A stretch of DNA of 64,000 bases from Marinobacter litoralis (GCF_016427555.1 NZ_JAELVS010000004.1:62001-126000); one strand, 5' to 3'. Numbered from the stretch's first letter, positions 54,998 to 64,000 are shown. The notes: a model not told the origin generated them from the sequence alone. Translations and numbers: made by a program.

Positions 54998-55865
54998 CCG
55001 GGAGACCCTTCTCTTTTTGTTGTTCCGGCGCTAACAGTTGCACCCGGAATGGCTCTGAATGACTACCCGCATAAATGCTGGTATGTGGAAACGGAATTTC
55101 GATGCCTTGGCCGTCGAGCATTTTCTTTACGGCAACCATCATGCTGCTGCGACCTTCAAGGAATCGGTCTTTGGGCACCCAAAAGGAAAACTGTAAATCC
55201 ACAGAAGAGGCACCAAAGCCGGTCACTTGCACGAACGCTTTAGGCTCTTCCAGACAGGCGGCGTTATCTTTCGCAAGTTCCAGCAGCAACTCGCTGACGC
55301 GCTCCACATCTTCTGCGTAGGCAATCCCCAGCGTCAGGTCAATGCGCCGGATGGGGAAACGCGAACGGTTCACCACCCGTGTTTTAATCAAAGTTTCATT
55401 AGGAATTCGCACGTACAGGTTATCAGGGGTGCGCAACTTCACGCTTAGCAGGTCGATGGCCACGACTTCTCCGGTGGTTCCATCCACTTCGATCGCATCA
55501 CCAATCTCGAACGGCCGCTCCATCACCAGAAACAAACCGCTGATGATATTCGACGCCGACGTTTGCGAGGCAAAACCGATGGCCACCGTCAGGATGCCGG
55601 CAGCGCCCAAAACGACTTCCAAGGAAAAGCCAGCTTCGCGCAGCGCCGCCACCGCAAACAGCATGAAAACCAGATAGAAGCACAAGCGGCGTATCATCAC
55701 CTGATGGTGGCGAGAAACCCGCTCTCCCACCAACCGCCCGACACTGCGGGCGAACAAGGTGGCTAGCACAACCCCCAGCAATACCAGGAACCCTGCGGAA
55801 AACCACTGCCCCCATGCGATGCCATTGCCGATTTCGGCGATTGTTTGCTGTATCGAATCAAACAA
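54978..55865 (-). CDS. MscS-family mechanosensitive ion channel
   Basis: A small MscS channel, 295 aa from a TTG at 55865 that has AGGAG 7 bp upstream; an upstream TTG (55907) lacks a ribosome site. Three hydrophobic segments include the pore helix ILTVAIGFASQTSASNIISG with its Gly/Ala pattern. The cytosolic beta domain has FEIGDAIEVDGTTGEVVAIDLLSVKL. Releases solutes on hypo-osmotic shock. Its 3' end overlaps the RimB-like gene by 20 bp. Confidence 0.92.
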   Translation of the reverse strand: MFDSIQQTIAEIGNGIAWGQWFSAGFLVLLGVVLATLFARSVGRLVGERVSRHHQVMIRRLCFYLVFMLFAVAALREAGFSLEVVLGAAGILTVAIGFASQTSASNIISGLFLVMERPFEIGDAIEVDGTTGEVVAIDLLSVKLRTPDNLYVRIPNETLIKTRVVNRSRFPIRRIDLTLGIAYAEDVERVSELLLELAKDNAACLEEPKAFVQVTGFGASSVDLQFSFWVPKDRFLEGRSSMMVAVKKMLDGQGIEIPFPHTSIYAGSHSEPFRVQLLAPEQQKEKGLPDVDQND

Positions 55866-55887
55866 AACACTACTCCTGTTTTGGCGA

Positions 55888-56700
55888 TCAGCCAAAGATA
55901 TTGTCAACGGCCCGCACTAATCGACGGCCCCGGGCGAGTTTTTCCCGCGCCGGGGCTATGGCTTCGCACTTGCCCGCTTCCGGGATCACCGCGTGATCAA
56001 GGTGCAAACTGGCCGAACTCATATCAGTTTCGCATTTCACCGTGACACCCGAGGTCCAGAGTTGTCCCCGCTCGTTCCGATAAATAGCCAGTAGAGGAGT
56101 CGGCAAGCTGAACCGCTCCAGCAACAAAGGTTTCTCCCGCTCATTGATAATGGTTACCGGTGTTACCGCACGCCAGGGGCGCTTGGGCACGGCCTCCAGC
56201 GCCAGACGACCATAGGTGGACGAGGCATAGCACAACTCGCCTTCGCGGGTGTTTCGACCGAGCCAGGTCATCGACGGCGGTGCCAGCGGAAACTCCGCCA
56301 GCTCGGTTCGGGCTTCGCCCACACAGACTTTCATCCACAGTGTCGTACCCACGTACAGCACACATCGGGCACCGGCGGGAATGGTCAGGGGCTCGAAGGG
56401 CCGAATAACCGTCGGCAAGTCCGCCATTGCCGGCACAAAGCAGAGCACGCCGTCGTCCTGTGTGCGCACGAAGCGCTGCACCTTCACATCGGCCGACGGC
56501 AGGGTATGACCCGTCGATTCGTACCAGTTTTCCGGGTCTGTACCTTGCTTCGTGGATTGCTCCCGAACCTGCCACTCCAGATCCAACAGCGTGATCCACA
56601 ACCGGGTATGACCAAGCTGATGCTGCTGGGTCTGGCCAGACATTAGCTGATAGGGATGCGCCCAGACACCATCGCGCTGGTTTTCAAATTGCTCTGTCAT
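55888..56700 (-). CDS. DUF432-like protein of unknown function
   Basis: A 270-aa cytoplasmic-looking protein, beta-rich, with no signal peptide or membrane helix. I think it belongs to DUF432, a family I remember next to MscS genes, but this rests on context and general look. Visible features: FEPLTIPAGARCVLYVGTTLW, a conserved-looking Trp-rich core, and AVTPVTIINEREKPLLLERFSLP. First gene of the operon DUF432-mscS-rimB-rimK-hydrolase-yjbQ, 22 bp upstream of the MscS start. Confidence 0.6.
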   Translation of the reverse strand: MTEQFENQRDGVWAHPYQLMSGQTQQHQLGHTRLWITLLDLEWQVREQSTKQGTDPENWYESTGHTLPSADVKVQRFVRTQDDGVLCFVPAMADLPTVIRPFEPLTIPAGARCVLYVGTTLWMKVCVGEARTELAEFPLAPPSMTWLGRNTREGELCYASSTYGRLALEAVPKRPWRAVTPVTIINEREKPLLLERFSLPTPLLAIYRNERGQLWTSGVTVKCETDMSSASLHLDHAVIPEAGKCEAIAPAREKLARGRRLVRAVDNIFG

Positions 56701-56730
56701 ACCGTGGAAAAAACTCCTTTTTCCTAGCAG

Positions 56731-56753
56731 GGATTATTGTTTAACTATAATCC
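56731..56753. promoter_or_regulatory. Dyad over the divergent photolyase/DUF432 promoters
   Basis: GGATTAT (56731-56737) and ATAATCC (56747-56753) form a perfect 7-9-7 dyad. The right side contains TATAAT on the plus strand (56746-56751) and TATAGT on the minus strand (56744-56749). One dimeric regulator could control both directions. Confidence 0.5.
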
Positions 56754-56837
56754 AATCAGGCAATGTCAGCGAATATATAAGTTAATGATTTTTCGCCTGT
56801 AATTACCCTTATTCCACAGCACGAGGAAAACCTGCTC

Positions 56838-58229
56838 ATGGCTGAACTGGTTTGGTTCCGAAACGACCTGAGAATCGCCGACAACGCGGCGTTGACCGCC
56901 GCCTGCAAGAGCGGCGGTTCCGTGCAGGCGTGCTTTGTCGTGACTCCGGAACAATGGCACCAACACGACTGGTCGGCGGCGCGTGTCCAGTTTGTACTGG
57001 AACATGCCAACGCCCTGTCGAAGCAACTGGCCAAGCTCGGGATTGCGCTTAATTTCCTTCACGCAGACACCTTTGACGAGTGCGCAGACCTGCTGGAAGA
57101 GCATTGCCGGCAGCACAACATAAGCCGCCTGCATTTCAATGAGGAATACGGTTTCAATGAGCGCAAGCGCGACAAGCAGGTTCGGGACCGGCTATCAGAG
57201 CTGGACATAACAGTTAAAAAATACCGGGATCAAACCGTGGCGCCGGTGGGGCAGATTCTCACCCAGAAAGACGAGCCCTACTCCGTTTTCACCCCGTTTT
57301 CCCGCCGTTGGCGTGTGTGGATTGAAGAAACCCGCCCCACACTTTATCCAGTGCCCTCTGCCGTGGGATCAGAAATCAAACCGGAACAAACCGACACTCT
57401 ACCCGCCCCGTTCGAGAATGCCCCGGAGCCTCTGGTGGAAACCGGCGAAGACGCCGCCCACGATGCACTGGAAGAGTTTCTCACAGAGCGCGCCGCCAAC
57501 TACAAAGACACCCGTGATTTCCCTGCGCTGGATGGCACCAGCCTGTTGTCGCCCTATCTGGCTAACGGTGTTTTATCAGGCCGGCAGTGCTTGATCGCAG
57601 CCCAACAAACCGGCAATACCGGCGAGGGCATAGAAACCTGGATCAACGAAATCGCCTGGCGCGATTTCTACATCAATATTCTGTACCACTACCCCCGGTT
57701 GAGCATGCACCGCGCCTTCAAGCCGGAAACAGAAGCGCTGAAGTGGAACGACCCGGGCGAGCATTTTGAAGCCTGGAAAGAAGGCCGCACCGGCATTCCG
57801 ATTGTGGATGCGGCCATGCGTCAGCTAAAAACCACCGGCTGGATGCACAATCGCCTGCGGATGATCACCGCGATGTTCCTATCCAAAAACCTGTTCATCG
57901 ATTGGCGCTTGGGCGAAGCCTGGTTTATGCAGAATCTGGTGGACGGATTTCTGGCTTCGAACAACGGCGGCTGGCAATGGAGTGCGTCCACAGGCACAGA
58001 CTCGGTACCCTACTTTCGAGTGTTCAACCCGGTCACCCAGAGCGAACGTTTTGACCCGAAAGGCGAGTTCATCCGCAACTGGGTGCCCGAACTGGCAAAA
58101 TTGGATAACAAACGAATTCACGATCCGTCGAAAGGCGGGGTTATTCCGAAAGGTTATCCACGGCCTATCGTGGATTTGAAAGAAAGCCGGAAGGAGGCTA
58201 TTGCCCGGTTTCAGGCGTTGAAGGACTGA
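56838..58229 (+). CDS. phrB: Deoxyribodipyrimidine photo-lyase
   Basis: Light-driven repair of cyclobutane pyrimidine dimers. 463 aa with an N-terminal alpha/beta antenna domain (about 1-130: LVWFRNDLRIADNAAL, FNEEYGFNERKRD) and a C-terminal FAD domain. FAD and substrate motifs: GTSLLSPYLANGVLS, WINEIAWRDFYINIL, TGWMHNRLRMITAMFLSKNL and DGFLASNNGGWQWSASTGTD (parts of longer runs). The class I CPD type is likely. Divergent to the DUF432-mscS operon. Confidence 0.95.
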   Translation: MAELVWFRNDLRIADNAALTAACKSGGSVQACFVVTPEQWHQHDWSAARVQFVLEHANALSKQLAKLGIALNFLHADTFDECADLLEEHCRQHNISRLHFNEEYGFNERKRDKQVRDRLSELDITVKKYRDQTVAPVGQILTQKDEPYSVFTPFSRRWRVWIEETRPTLYPVPSAVGSEIKPEQTDTLPAPFENAPEPLVETGEDAAHDALEEFLTERAANYKDTRDFPALDGTSLLSPYLANGVLSGRQCLIAAQQTGNTGEGIETWINEIAWRDFYINILYHYPRLSMHRAFKPETEALKWNDPGEHFEAWKEGRTGIPIVDAAMRQLKTTGWMHNRLRMITAMFLSKNLFIDWRLGEAWFMQNLVDGFLASNNGGWQWSASTGTDSVPYFRVFNPVTQSERFDPKGEFIRNWVPELAKLDNKRIHDPSKGGVIPKGYPRPIVDLKESRKEAIARFQALKD

Positions 58230-58261
58230 GCTTGCGTTCTTGCAGCGACGATATCACCGGT

Positions 58262-58368
58262 CAGGGTTGGGGCGGCTCTCCAAAAACCGCTCCTTCGGCA
58301 CGTCCATGTGACGCTTCTGCTCCGCCATCCATGGCTCCGCACATTTTTGGAGAGCCGCCCCAACCCTG
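58262..58368. repeat. Large structured inverted repeat between convergent genes
   Basis: Perfect 25-bp arms (58262-58286 and 58344-58368) start CAGGGTTGGGGCGGC on the left and end CAACCCTG on the right; their inner ends are AAAAA and TTTTT. The 57-nt loop contains smaller dyads (CCGCTCCTTCGG, CGTCCATGTGACG, GCCATCCATGGC). It fills the space between the photolyase and MoeB-like stops. It resembles a dispersed intergenic element and could act as a two-way terminator. No terminal duplication is obvious. Confidence 0.75.
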
Positions 58369-58381
58369 CCCTACTTTGGAG

Positions 58382-59128
58382 TTAGACCGAACATACGGGG
58401 CAGTCAGGATCTTTCAATAGCTTCATTTCTCGCCACTGCATCTGCCAAGCGTCCAGAATAAGCAATCGGCCCACAAGGGGAGTACCGATTTGCGCGATAA
58501 CCTTTATCGCCTCCATCGCCTGAGCCGAACCAATCATGCCTACCAAGGGTGCGATAACACCCGCTTCCGAGCAGGTCAGATCCTCGTTACCCTGCTCTTC
58601 GTACAAACAGTGGTAGCACGGGCTTTCAGGGTTTTGAGGGTCGTATACGGATATCTGCCCTTCCCCCCGAATCGCCGCACCGGACACCAATGGAACACCA
58701 GCGGCAACGGAGGCACGATTAAGAGCGAAACGGGTGTTGAAGTTATCGGTGCAGTCCAACACCAAGGTGGCATCCGCCACCAACTGCGCAAGGTCATCAC
58801 CGTCAACCCGGCGATTAACCGCTTCCACCGTAATTTCAGGGTTAATCGCGCGAACACGTTCGGCGAGACGCTCGGCTTTGGAGTCGCCAAGCCAGCTTTG
58901 CTGGAAACCGATTTGGCGCTGAAGATTAGCCAATTCGATCTGATCGTCATCCACCAGCGTTAAATGCCCCACGCCAGCCGACCCCAGATACAACGCAACC
59001 GGGCAACCCAAGCCGCCGGAGCCCAGAATCATTACCCGGGCCTCTTTCAGCTTTTGCTGACCGGCTATGTCAAATTGGGGGATCAGAATCTGGCGGCTGT
59101 AGCGGAGCAGTTCGTCATCGCTGAGCAT
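58382..59128 (-). CDS. MoeB/ThiF-like adenylyltransferase
   Basis: A 248-aa E1-like enzyme that would adenylate the C-terminus of MoaD or ThiS for sulfur transfer. The start at 59128 is chosen because the upstream part overlaps prmC. ATP site GSGGLGCPVALYLGSAG, DDDQIELANLQRQ, and zinc Cys pairs CYHC and CPVC at the C-terminus are present, with the crossover region DLTCSEAGVIAPL. No rhodanese domain. The order with prmC-prfA-hemA matches moeB in Pseudomonas. Confidence 0.88.
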   Translation of the reverse strand: MLSDDELLRYSRQILIPQFDIAGQQKLKEARVMILGSGGLGCPVALYLGSAGVGHLTLVDDDQIELANLQRQIGFQQSWLGDSKAERLAERVRAINPEITVEAVNRRVDGDDLAQLVADATLVLDCTDNFNTRFALNRASVAAGVPLVSGAAIRGEGQISVYDPQNPESPCYHCLYEEQGNEDLTCSEAGVIAPLVGMIGSAQAMEAIKVIAQIGTPLVGRLLILDAWQMQWREMKLLKDPDCPVCSV

Positions 59129-59142
59129 AGGGGGTCTCGCAG

Positions 59143-59979
59143 TTAATCGCTGGCTGGCTTGCGGGCCAGAGTCATGCGGTCGTTGCCGCCGTAATCTTTG
59201 CGGGTTTCTATGTTGCGCCAACCGGCACAGGCAAACAACTCCCGAACCGCCTCACCTTGGTCGTAGCCATGTTCCAGCATCATCCAACCATCGCCGTTCA
59301 ACCACGCCAGCCCTTGGATGACCAGCAAGCGAATGTCATCCAGCCCATCGTCGCCTGACACCAGTGCCGATGCGGGTTCGAAGCGAACATCGCCCTCGCG
59401 CAGATGACGGTCGCTGGCCGGAATATAGGGCGGGTTGGAGATGAGTAAATCGAAGGCGCCGGCCGGGATGTCGTCAAACCAATGGCTTTGAATTACCGTA
59501 ATAGGCAGGTTCAGGTTCCGGCTGTTCTCGCGGGCCAGTTCGACCGCTTCGGCGATGCGGTCGGTAGCGGTTATCTGCCAAGCGGGCTTTTCGCTGGCGA
59601 GTGCCAAGGCGATGGCACCGGTGCCGGTGCCCAAATCCAGCACCTTCGCCGCTTCGGGCAACGCTATTGATAAGGCGGTTTCTACCAGGCACTCGGTATC
59701 GGGGCGAGGTATCAAGGTAGACGCAGACACCTTCAAAGGCAGCGACCAGAATTCCTGCTGGCCGAGCAGGTATGCAATGGGTTTGCCTTCCACCCGTTCG
59801 GCGACAAGCAAGAAGAACTGTTCAGCCTGTTCAGCCGTGACTTCTCGCTCGGGCCAGGCCCGAAAACTGGTGCGGCTCAGGCCGCTGACGTGGCTCAGCA
59901 GCAGTTCGGCATCCAGTTTGGGTGAATCGCCACCGATTCTGGTTACCGCTTCTTTAATGAGCGCTTCACAGGTCAACAA
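59143..59979 (-). CDS. prmC: Release factor glutamine methyltransferase
   Basis: Methylates the GGQ glutamine of release factors RF1/RF2 using SAM. I chose a TTG at 59979 (278 aa), since the open frame beyond it overlaps prfA and is not conserved; TTG 59976 is also possible. SAM site VLDLGTGTGAIALALA and the catalytic NPPY (LLISNPPYIPASD) are intact. It directly follows its substrate gene prfA. Confidence 0.93.
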   Translation of the reverse strand: MLTCEALIKEAVTRIGGDSPKLDAELLLSHVSGLSRTSFRAWPEREVTAEQAEQFFLLVAERVEGKPIAYLLGQQEFWSLPLKVSASTLIPRPDTECLVETALSIALPEAAKVLDLGTGTGAIALALASEKPAWQITATDRIAEAVELARENSRNLNLPITVIQSHWFDDIPAGAFDLLISNPPYIPASDRHLREGDVRFEPASALVSGDDGLDDIRLLVIQGLAWLNGDGWMMLEHGYDQGEAVRELFACAGWRNIETRKDYGGNDRMTLARKPASD

Positions 59980-59983
59980 GGGC

Positions 59984-61072
59984 TTATTGATCCTGCGACA
60001 GTTCGGCCAGCAATTCCGCCTGATGCTCCTGCTGCAGTGGAACCACCACTGCATCCAGATCGCCACCGACCACTTCATCCAGCTTATACAACGTGAGGTT
60101 GATGCGGTGATCGGTCACTCGGCCTTGCGGGAAATTGTAGGTGCGGATGCGTTCGGAGCGATCACCACTGCCCACCAGACTCTTCCGGGTTTCGGCCATG
60201 CTTTGCTGTTGCTTTTCCAGCTCGGCATTCTGCAGGCGTGAGGCCAACAGGCTCATGGCTTTGGCGCGGTTCTTGTGCTGTGAGCGCTCTTCCTGACACT
60301 CCACCACCAACCCTGTCGGGAGGTGGGTGATCCGAATGGCGGAGTCGGTTTTGTTTACGTGCTGCCCACCGGCACCGGAAGCCCGGAAGGTATCAACGCG
60401 CAAATCGCCTTTGTTGATATCAACGGCTTCCGCTTCGTCTGCTTCGGGAATGACGGCCACTGTACACGCCGAGGTATGAATACGGCCCTGGGATTCGGTT
60501 TCCGGCACCCGCTGAACCCGGTGTGCGCCGGACTCGAATTTAAGGGCACCGTATACACCCTCACCCGACAAACGGGCGATCACTTCTTTATAGCCGCCGT
60601 GTTCGCCTTCGTTCTCGTTCAGAATTTCAACCTGCCAGCGGCGCTTTTCGGCGTATCGGGAATACATGCGGAACAAGTCACCGGCAAAAATAGCCGCTTC
60701 GTCACCACCGGTGCCGGCACGCACTTCCAGAAACACGTTCTTGGTGTCGTTCGGGTCTTTCGGCAACATCAACCGCTGCAGTTCCGCGTCCAGCTCTTCG
60801 CTGCGGGATTGGGCATCGGCCAACTCTTCTTCGGCCATGGCGCGCATATCGGCATCGCCGTCTTTAGCCAACTCTTTCGCTTCAGAAACATCATCCAGAG
60901 ACTGCTGCCACGCCTGAAAGCATTTCACTACCGGCTCAATCTCTGCGTATTCTTTAGACAGATCACGAAACTTATTCTGGTCGGCAATCACTGACGCATC
61001 GCTTAACAGCGCACTCACCTCCTCGAACCGCTCAACTAACTGTTCAAGGCGGGATTTAATCGATGGCTTCAT
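59984..61072 (-). CDS. prfA: Peptide chain release factor 1
   Basis: Recognises UAA and UAG stop codons and releases the peptide. 362 aa, full length. The GGQ loop ([15 protein letters not shown]) and the anticodon-like PxT region ([15 protein letters not shown] begins the neighbouring block) are present. The ATG overlaps the hemA stop by 4 bp. Downstream prmC modifies the GGQ glutamine. Confidence 0.97.
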   Translation of the reverse strand: MKPSIKSRLEQLVERFEEVSALLSDASVIADQNKFRDLSKEYAEIEPVVKCFQAWQQSLDDVSEAKELAKDGDADMRAMAEEELADAQSRSEELDAELQRLMLPKDPNDTKNVFLEVRAGTGGDEAAIFAGDLFRMYSRYAEKRRWQVEILNENEGEHGGYKEVIARLSGEGVYGALKFESGAHRVQRVPETESQGRIHTSACTVAVIPEADEAEAVDINKGDLRVDTFRASGAGGQHVNKTDSAIRITHLPTGLVVECQEERSQHKNRAKAMSLLASRLQNAELEKQQQSMAETRKSLVGSGDRSERIRTYNFPQGRVTDHRINLTLYKLDEVVGGDLDAVVVPLQQEHQAELLAELSQDQ

Positions 61073-62358
61073 AGTTTTTCCGTGGTGGTGTGCTCGTCAG
61101 CATCCAACGCTTCAAGCTGATAAAGCTCACGCAGGAAGTCCGCAACTTCGGTACGCCCCTCGGCCATGGCTTTACGCACTTGCGTGGATGGTTGGTGCAG
61201 AAGTTTATTGGTAAGGCCCCGCGCCAGACTGCGGAGCGCGGTTTCAGGATCGGTGCCGTTGCGCAGCGCTCTGAGTGCTTTCTCGGTTTCCGCATCGCGG
61301 AGCATTTCCGCCCGTGACCGGAACACCTTCAAGGTAGAAACCGCATCCAGGGCGCGGAGCTGGTCAAGAAAATCCTGCACACCGCTGGCGATCAGATTCT
61401 CGGCTTCACGGGCGGCACCCTCCCGTGAGCGAACGTTTTCTTCGATAACCTGGCGTAGATCATCAACGGTGTATAAGTAGACATCCGCCAGGCCCCCGAC
61501 TTCTGGCTCAATATCACGGGGTACCGCAATATCCACCATGAAATAGGGGCGATGTTTACGTTTTTTCAAAGCACGCTCTACCGCGCCTTTGCCAAGAATC
61601 GGCAGCGGACTGGCCGTTGAGGAGATCACGATATCAACGTCGGCCAGATACTCCGGAATCTCCGAAAGCACAATGCCCTTACCGCCGTGCAATCCCGCCA
61701 ATGCCTGCGCCCGCTCCAGGGTTCGGTTGGCGACCAGAAAATCTTTCACACCGGCATCGGCCAAATGCCGGGACACCAGTTCGATGGTTTTACCGGCCCC
61801 GATCAGCAGTGCCTTATTACGGGACATATCCGAAAAAATCTGATGCGCCATACTCACCGATGCGTACGCAACCGACACCGGGTTTTCACCGATCGCGGTT
61901 TCAGTACGTACACGCTTGGCAACGGAAAACGTGTGTTCGAACAAACGGGAAAGGAAGGTACCGGTGGCGTTGTGCTCGCGGGCCAAGGCGTAAGCATCTT
62001 TAAGCTGGCCCAGAATCTGTGGCTCTCCCAACACCATGGAATCAAGGCCTGCTGCCACTCGCATCATGTGCCGAACCGCATCGGAATCCCGGTGCACGTA
62101 GATCACGTTTTCCAGATCCGCCGCGTCCAGGTCGTGGAACCCGGCCAGCCAACGCAATACTGCCGGCGCACAGTCATCATCGCCTGCCAGATAGAGTTCG
62201 GTGCGGTTACACGTAGACAGGATGCCGGCTTCACTGGCACCCGTCGCCACCCGCAGCTCGGCAAAGGCCTCGGCCATCCGCTCCGGTGTGAACGCCACTC
62301 GCTCGCGGATCTCCACGGGCGCAGTGCGGTGATTTATTCCCAGTGTCAGCAATGCCAT
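61069..62358 (-). CDS. hemA: Glutamyl-tRNA reductase
   Basis: NADPH-dependent reduction of glutamyl-tRNA to glutamate-1-semialdehyde, the first step of C5 tetrapyrrole synthesis. 429 aa. The catalytic Cys is in [13 protein letters not shown], the substrate region is [18 protein letters not shown], the NADPH loop is [12 protein letters not shown], and a C-terminal dimerisation helix follows. Divergent from the TPR lipoprotein gene and leads hemA-prfA-prmC. Confidence 0.97.
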   Translation of the reverse strand: MALLTLGINHRTAPVEIRERVAFTPERMAEAFAELRVATGASEAGILSTCNRTELYLAGDDDCAPAVLRWLAGFHDLDAADLENVIYVHRDSDAVRHMMRVAAGLDSMVLGEPQILGQLKDAYALAREHNATGTFLSRLFEHTFSVAKRVRTETAIGENPVSVAYASVSMAHQIFSDMSRNKALLIGAGKTIELVSRHLADAGVKDFLVANRTLERAQALAGLHGGKGIVLSEIPEYLADVDIVISSTASPLPILGKGAVERALKKRKHRPYFMVDIAVPRDIEPEVGGLADVYLYTVDDLRQVIEENVRSREGAAREAENLIASGVQDFLDQLRALDAVSTLKVFRSRAEMLRDAETEKALRALRNGTDPETALRSLARGLTNKLLHQPSTQVRKAMAEGRTEVADFLRELYQLEALDADEHTTTEKL

Positions 62359-62492
62359 GGTGAGTTCGAAACACCCTAATCCAATGGAAGATAAGCTGCC
62401 TCATTCTACCGGCGCCCGGCTGCACCTGCCACCTCAAAACGCCCCCGCTTCGGCAACTGCGGACATGTTGGGCAACTTCAAGCGCTTATGCC

Positions 62493-62498
62493 ATTATA
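62493..62498 (-). promoter_or_regulatory. Candidate -10 of the hemA promoter
   Basis: A perfect TATAAT on the minus strand lies 135 bp upstream of the hemA ATG, in the 234-bp gap shared with the divergent TPR gene. No good -35 is visible at 16-18 bp. The rest of the gap shows nothing I can name. Confidence 0.4.
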
Positions 62499-62592
62499 GG
62501 CGCTCGGCCTTGACCACGATCCGATCTGCCTCAATTTTATCAGGCAAATAACGGTCATTCTGAAACACAGCCTCGAGCTCACAGGACGTTGC

Positions 62593-64000
62593 ATGCAAAG
62601 AAACGCACCATACCTGGCCACCTGCCTGCTGGGAATTACCTTCGCCACTTTATCCGGCTGTTCCAGCTTTTCAGGGTCATCCTCACAACCACCGGCCCCC
62701 GAGCCCGCTACTACCCCCGCACCTGAACAAACCGACATCGAATACGCCGACTTCGAGCCCGAGGTGCTTTATCAACTCCTGTCAGCGGAAATCGCAGCGC
62801 AACGAGGCCGCTACGACGTCACCCTGGTCAACTATCTTCAGGCCGCAAAATCGTCTAAAGATGATGGCGTGATCGAACGGGCCATGCGCATCGCTCAAAC
62901 ACTCAATGCCGACAACGCCCAACAACAGCTGGCTAACCTGTGGCTCGAAAAATCGCCCGATAATATTCAGGCTCACCGCGTGGCTGCCATTCAAGCGGTC
63001 AAACGACAGAACCTGGAAACCGCCCTGTATCACATGGAAGAGATCATGAACCAAGGCGAAGACGCTGACTTTGACAGCCTCGCTGCCATGGCCACACAAC
63101 TTCCTCCGGCACAACAACAGGAACTCCTGGCGCTGTACTTGCGCCTGGCGGAGCGCCACCCGAACACCCCGGATCTCGAGTACGGCATCGCTCTGCTGAT
63201 GAAGGTAACCGGCGCTCCCCAGGATGGCCTTGACCGGCTGGAAACACTGCTTGGCGGGCATCCGAATTTTCAGCCCGCCATTACACTAAAGGGTGATCTG
63301 CTTTACCAAACCGGCCAGACAAAAACGGCGCTGAACTACCTCACGACCCATACCCGGCGATTCCCGGACAATCGCCAAATGGGCACGCTGTACGGCCGCA
63401 TCCTGATTAACGAACAGAAGCTGCAAGCCGCACAGGACGAGTTTCAACGCTTGGTTGAACGCCACCCCGACGTGCCCGGGCTTAAGCTGTCACACGCTTT
63501 GGTTGCACTGGAAAACCAACAGCCTGCCATCGCGCGCGCCGAGCTTACCGCGCTTGCTGAGCAAGGCCACCACACCAATGAAGCCAAGTATTATCTGGGC
63601 CGAATTGAGGAGGAAGCCGGAAACCTCGAGCTGGCTATCAACCACTATCAAAGCGTGGAAGATGGCAACTACTACTTCCCATCCCTGTCACGGGCCAGTG
63701 AGCTGAAAGCACAATCAGGGGAGCTGAGCGAGGCCATCAGCCACCTGCACGCCCTTCGGGCCAACAACCCCGAACAAGCCGAGCAGTTCTGGCTACTGGA
63801 AATCAATCTGTTGATTGATCAAAACGAGAAGGCAAAAGCCCTGGCCGCCACCAATGCAGCCCTTGAGCAGCACCCGGAAAACGTTGAGGCCCGATACGCG
63901 CGGGCCATGCTGCTCGACGCCAAGGGCGAAACAAGTGCGGCAGAACAAGACCTCAAAGCCATTCTGGACATTGAGCCGGCCAGCTCTATTACCCTGAACG
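62593..64000 (+). CDS. TPR-repeat lipoprotein (partial, runs off the window)
   Basis: An open frame of 469 codons from the ATG at 62593 to the window end with no stop. It begins with a lipoprotein signal (MQRNAPYLATCLLG..., lipobox LSGC with Cys at 23), then a Pro/Ser-rich spacer. From about residue 55 it is helical with TPR-like units (ALNYLTTHTRRFPDN, AQDEFQRLVERHPD, AINHYQSVEDG, ALEQHPENVEARYARAMLLDAKG). Probably outer-membrane anchored. Pseudomonas has a similar gene between hemA and lolB; lolB should follow beyond the window. Confidence 0.85.
   Translation, partial: MQRNAPYLATCLLGITFATLSGCSSFSGSSSQPPAPEPATTPAPEQTDIEYADFEPEVLYQLLSAEIAAQRGRYDVTLVNYLQAAKSSKDDGVIERAMRIAQTLNADNAQQQLANLWLEKSPDNIQAHRVAAIQAVKRQNLETALYHMEEIMNQGEDADFDSLAAMATQLPPAQQQELLALYLRLAERHPNTPDLEYGIALLMKVTGAPQDGLDRLETLLGGHPNFQPAITLKGDLLYQTGQTKTALNYLTTHTRRFPDNRQMGTLYGRILINEQKLQAAQDEFQRLVERHPDVPGLKLSHALVALENQQPAIARAELTALAEQGHHTNEAKYYLGRIEEEAGNLELAINHYQSVEDGNYYFPSLSRASELKAQSGELSEAISHLHALRANNPEQAEQFWLLEINLLIDQNEKAKALAATNAALEQHPENVEARYARAMLLDAKGETSAAEQDLKAILDIEPASSITLN

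Noticed and set aside
58262..58368. tRNA or tmRNA-like folding in the inverted repeat
   Set aside because: No acceptor CCA end, T-loop or anticodon arm; the structure is one long stem.

Overview
The window is a compact, gene-dense stretch of a gammaproteobacterial chromosome. Gene order and protein sequences point to Marinobacter or a close marine relative. Three blocks follow a Pseudomonas-like order: hom-thrC-recJ/dsbC/xerD/rplS-trmD-rimM-rpsP/ffh, grxD/argF/ABC ATPase, and moeB-like/prmC/prfA/hemA/TPR lipoprotein. A choline-to-glycine-betaine locus and a TRAP transporter fit a salt-adapted marine heterotroph. I see no rRNA, tRNA, insertion sequence, prophage or CRISPR array.

Layout. 1-12.4 kb: housekeeping genes on the minus strand (recJ, thrC, hom, dsbC, xerD, the rpsP-rimM-trmD-rplS operon, ffh), then two plus-strand membrane proteins beside ffh. 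12.5-18 kb: a DUF1631 protein with a TonB-like protein, grxD, argF and an orphan ABC ATPase. 18.2-28.2 kb: an OmpR-type two-component pair, a SlyD-like FKBP, a long acetyl-CoA hydrolase/transferase, an aldo/keto reductase, a glycosyltransferase-PAP2 pair, and LexA-boxed dinB. 28.2-34.7 kb: DUF1244, HopJ, minCDE, DUF2804, a START-like secreted protein, a CBS protein and a PIN-PhoH ATPase. 34.8-44.7 kb: an FAD dehydrogenase with a thiamine-diphosphate enzyme, converging on a TAXI/TRAP transporter operon that carries its own DctB/DctD-like two-component system. 45.1-52 kb: betI-betB-betA and choX-choW-choV. 52.1-56.7 kb: YjbQ, then an operon of DUF432-like protein, MscS channel, RimB-like protease, RimK ligase and an aspartoacylase-like hydrolase. 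56.8-64 kb: photolyase, a large intergenic inverted repeat, MoeB-like protein, prmC, prfA, hemA and a TPR lipoprotein running off the end.

The most notable non-coding structure is the 417-bp gap between the TRAP operon and betI (44675-45091). It holds a near-consensus sigma-54 promoter, an IHF-like site and two identical-architecture dyads 32 bp apart. This is the layout expected for activation by the sigma-54 response regulator encoded at the end of the same operon. The gap also carries tandem BetI-like operators in front of betI. Other signals are a REP-like palindrome covering the recJ stop codon, a 25-bp-arm inverted repeat between photolyase and the moeB-like gene, a minCDE terminator inside the convergent DUF2804 coding sequence, and stem-loops after both binding-protein genes.

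Functional links. The bet/cho genes import choline and oxidise it to glycine betaine. The adjacent MscS operon would handle the opposite, hypo-osmotic condition, and it also encodes a RimK-type glutamate ligase with two candidate hydrolases. All functions are inferred from sequence motifs and remembered family knowledge; no database search was run.
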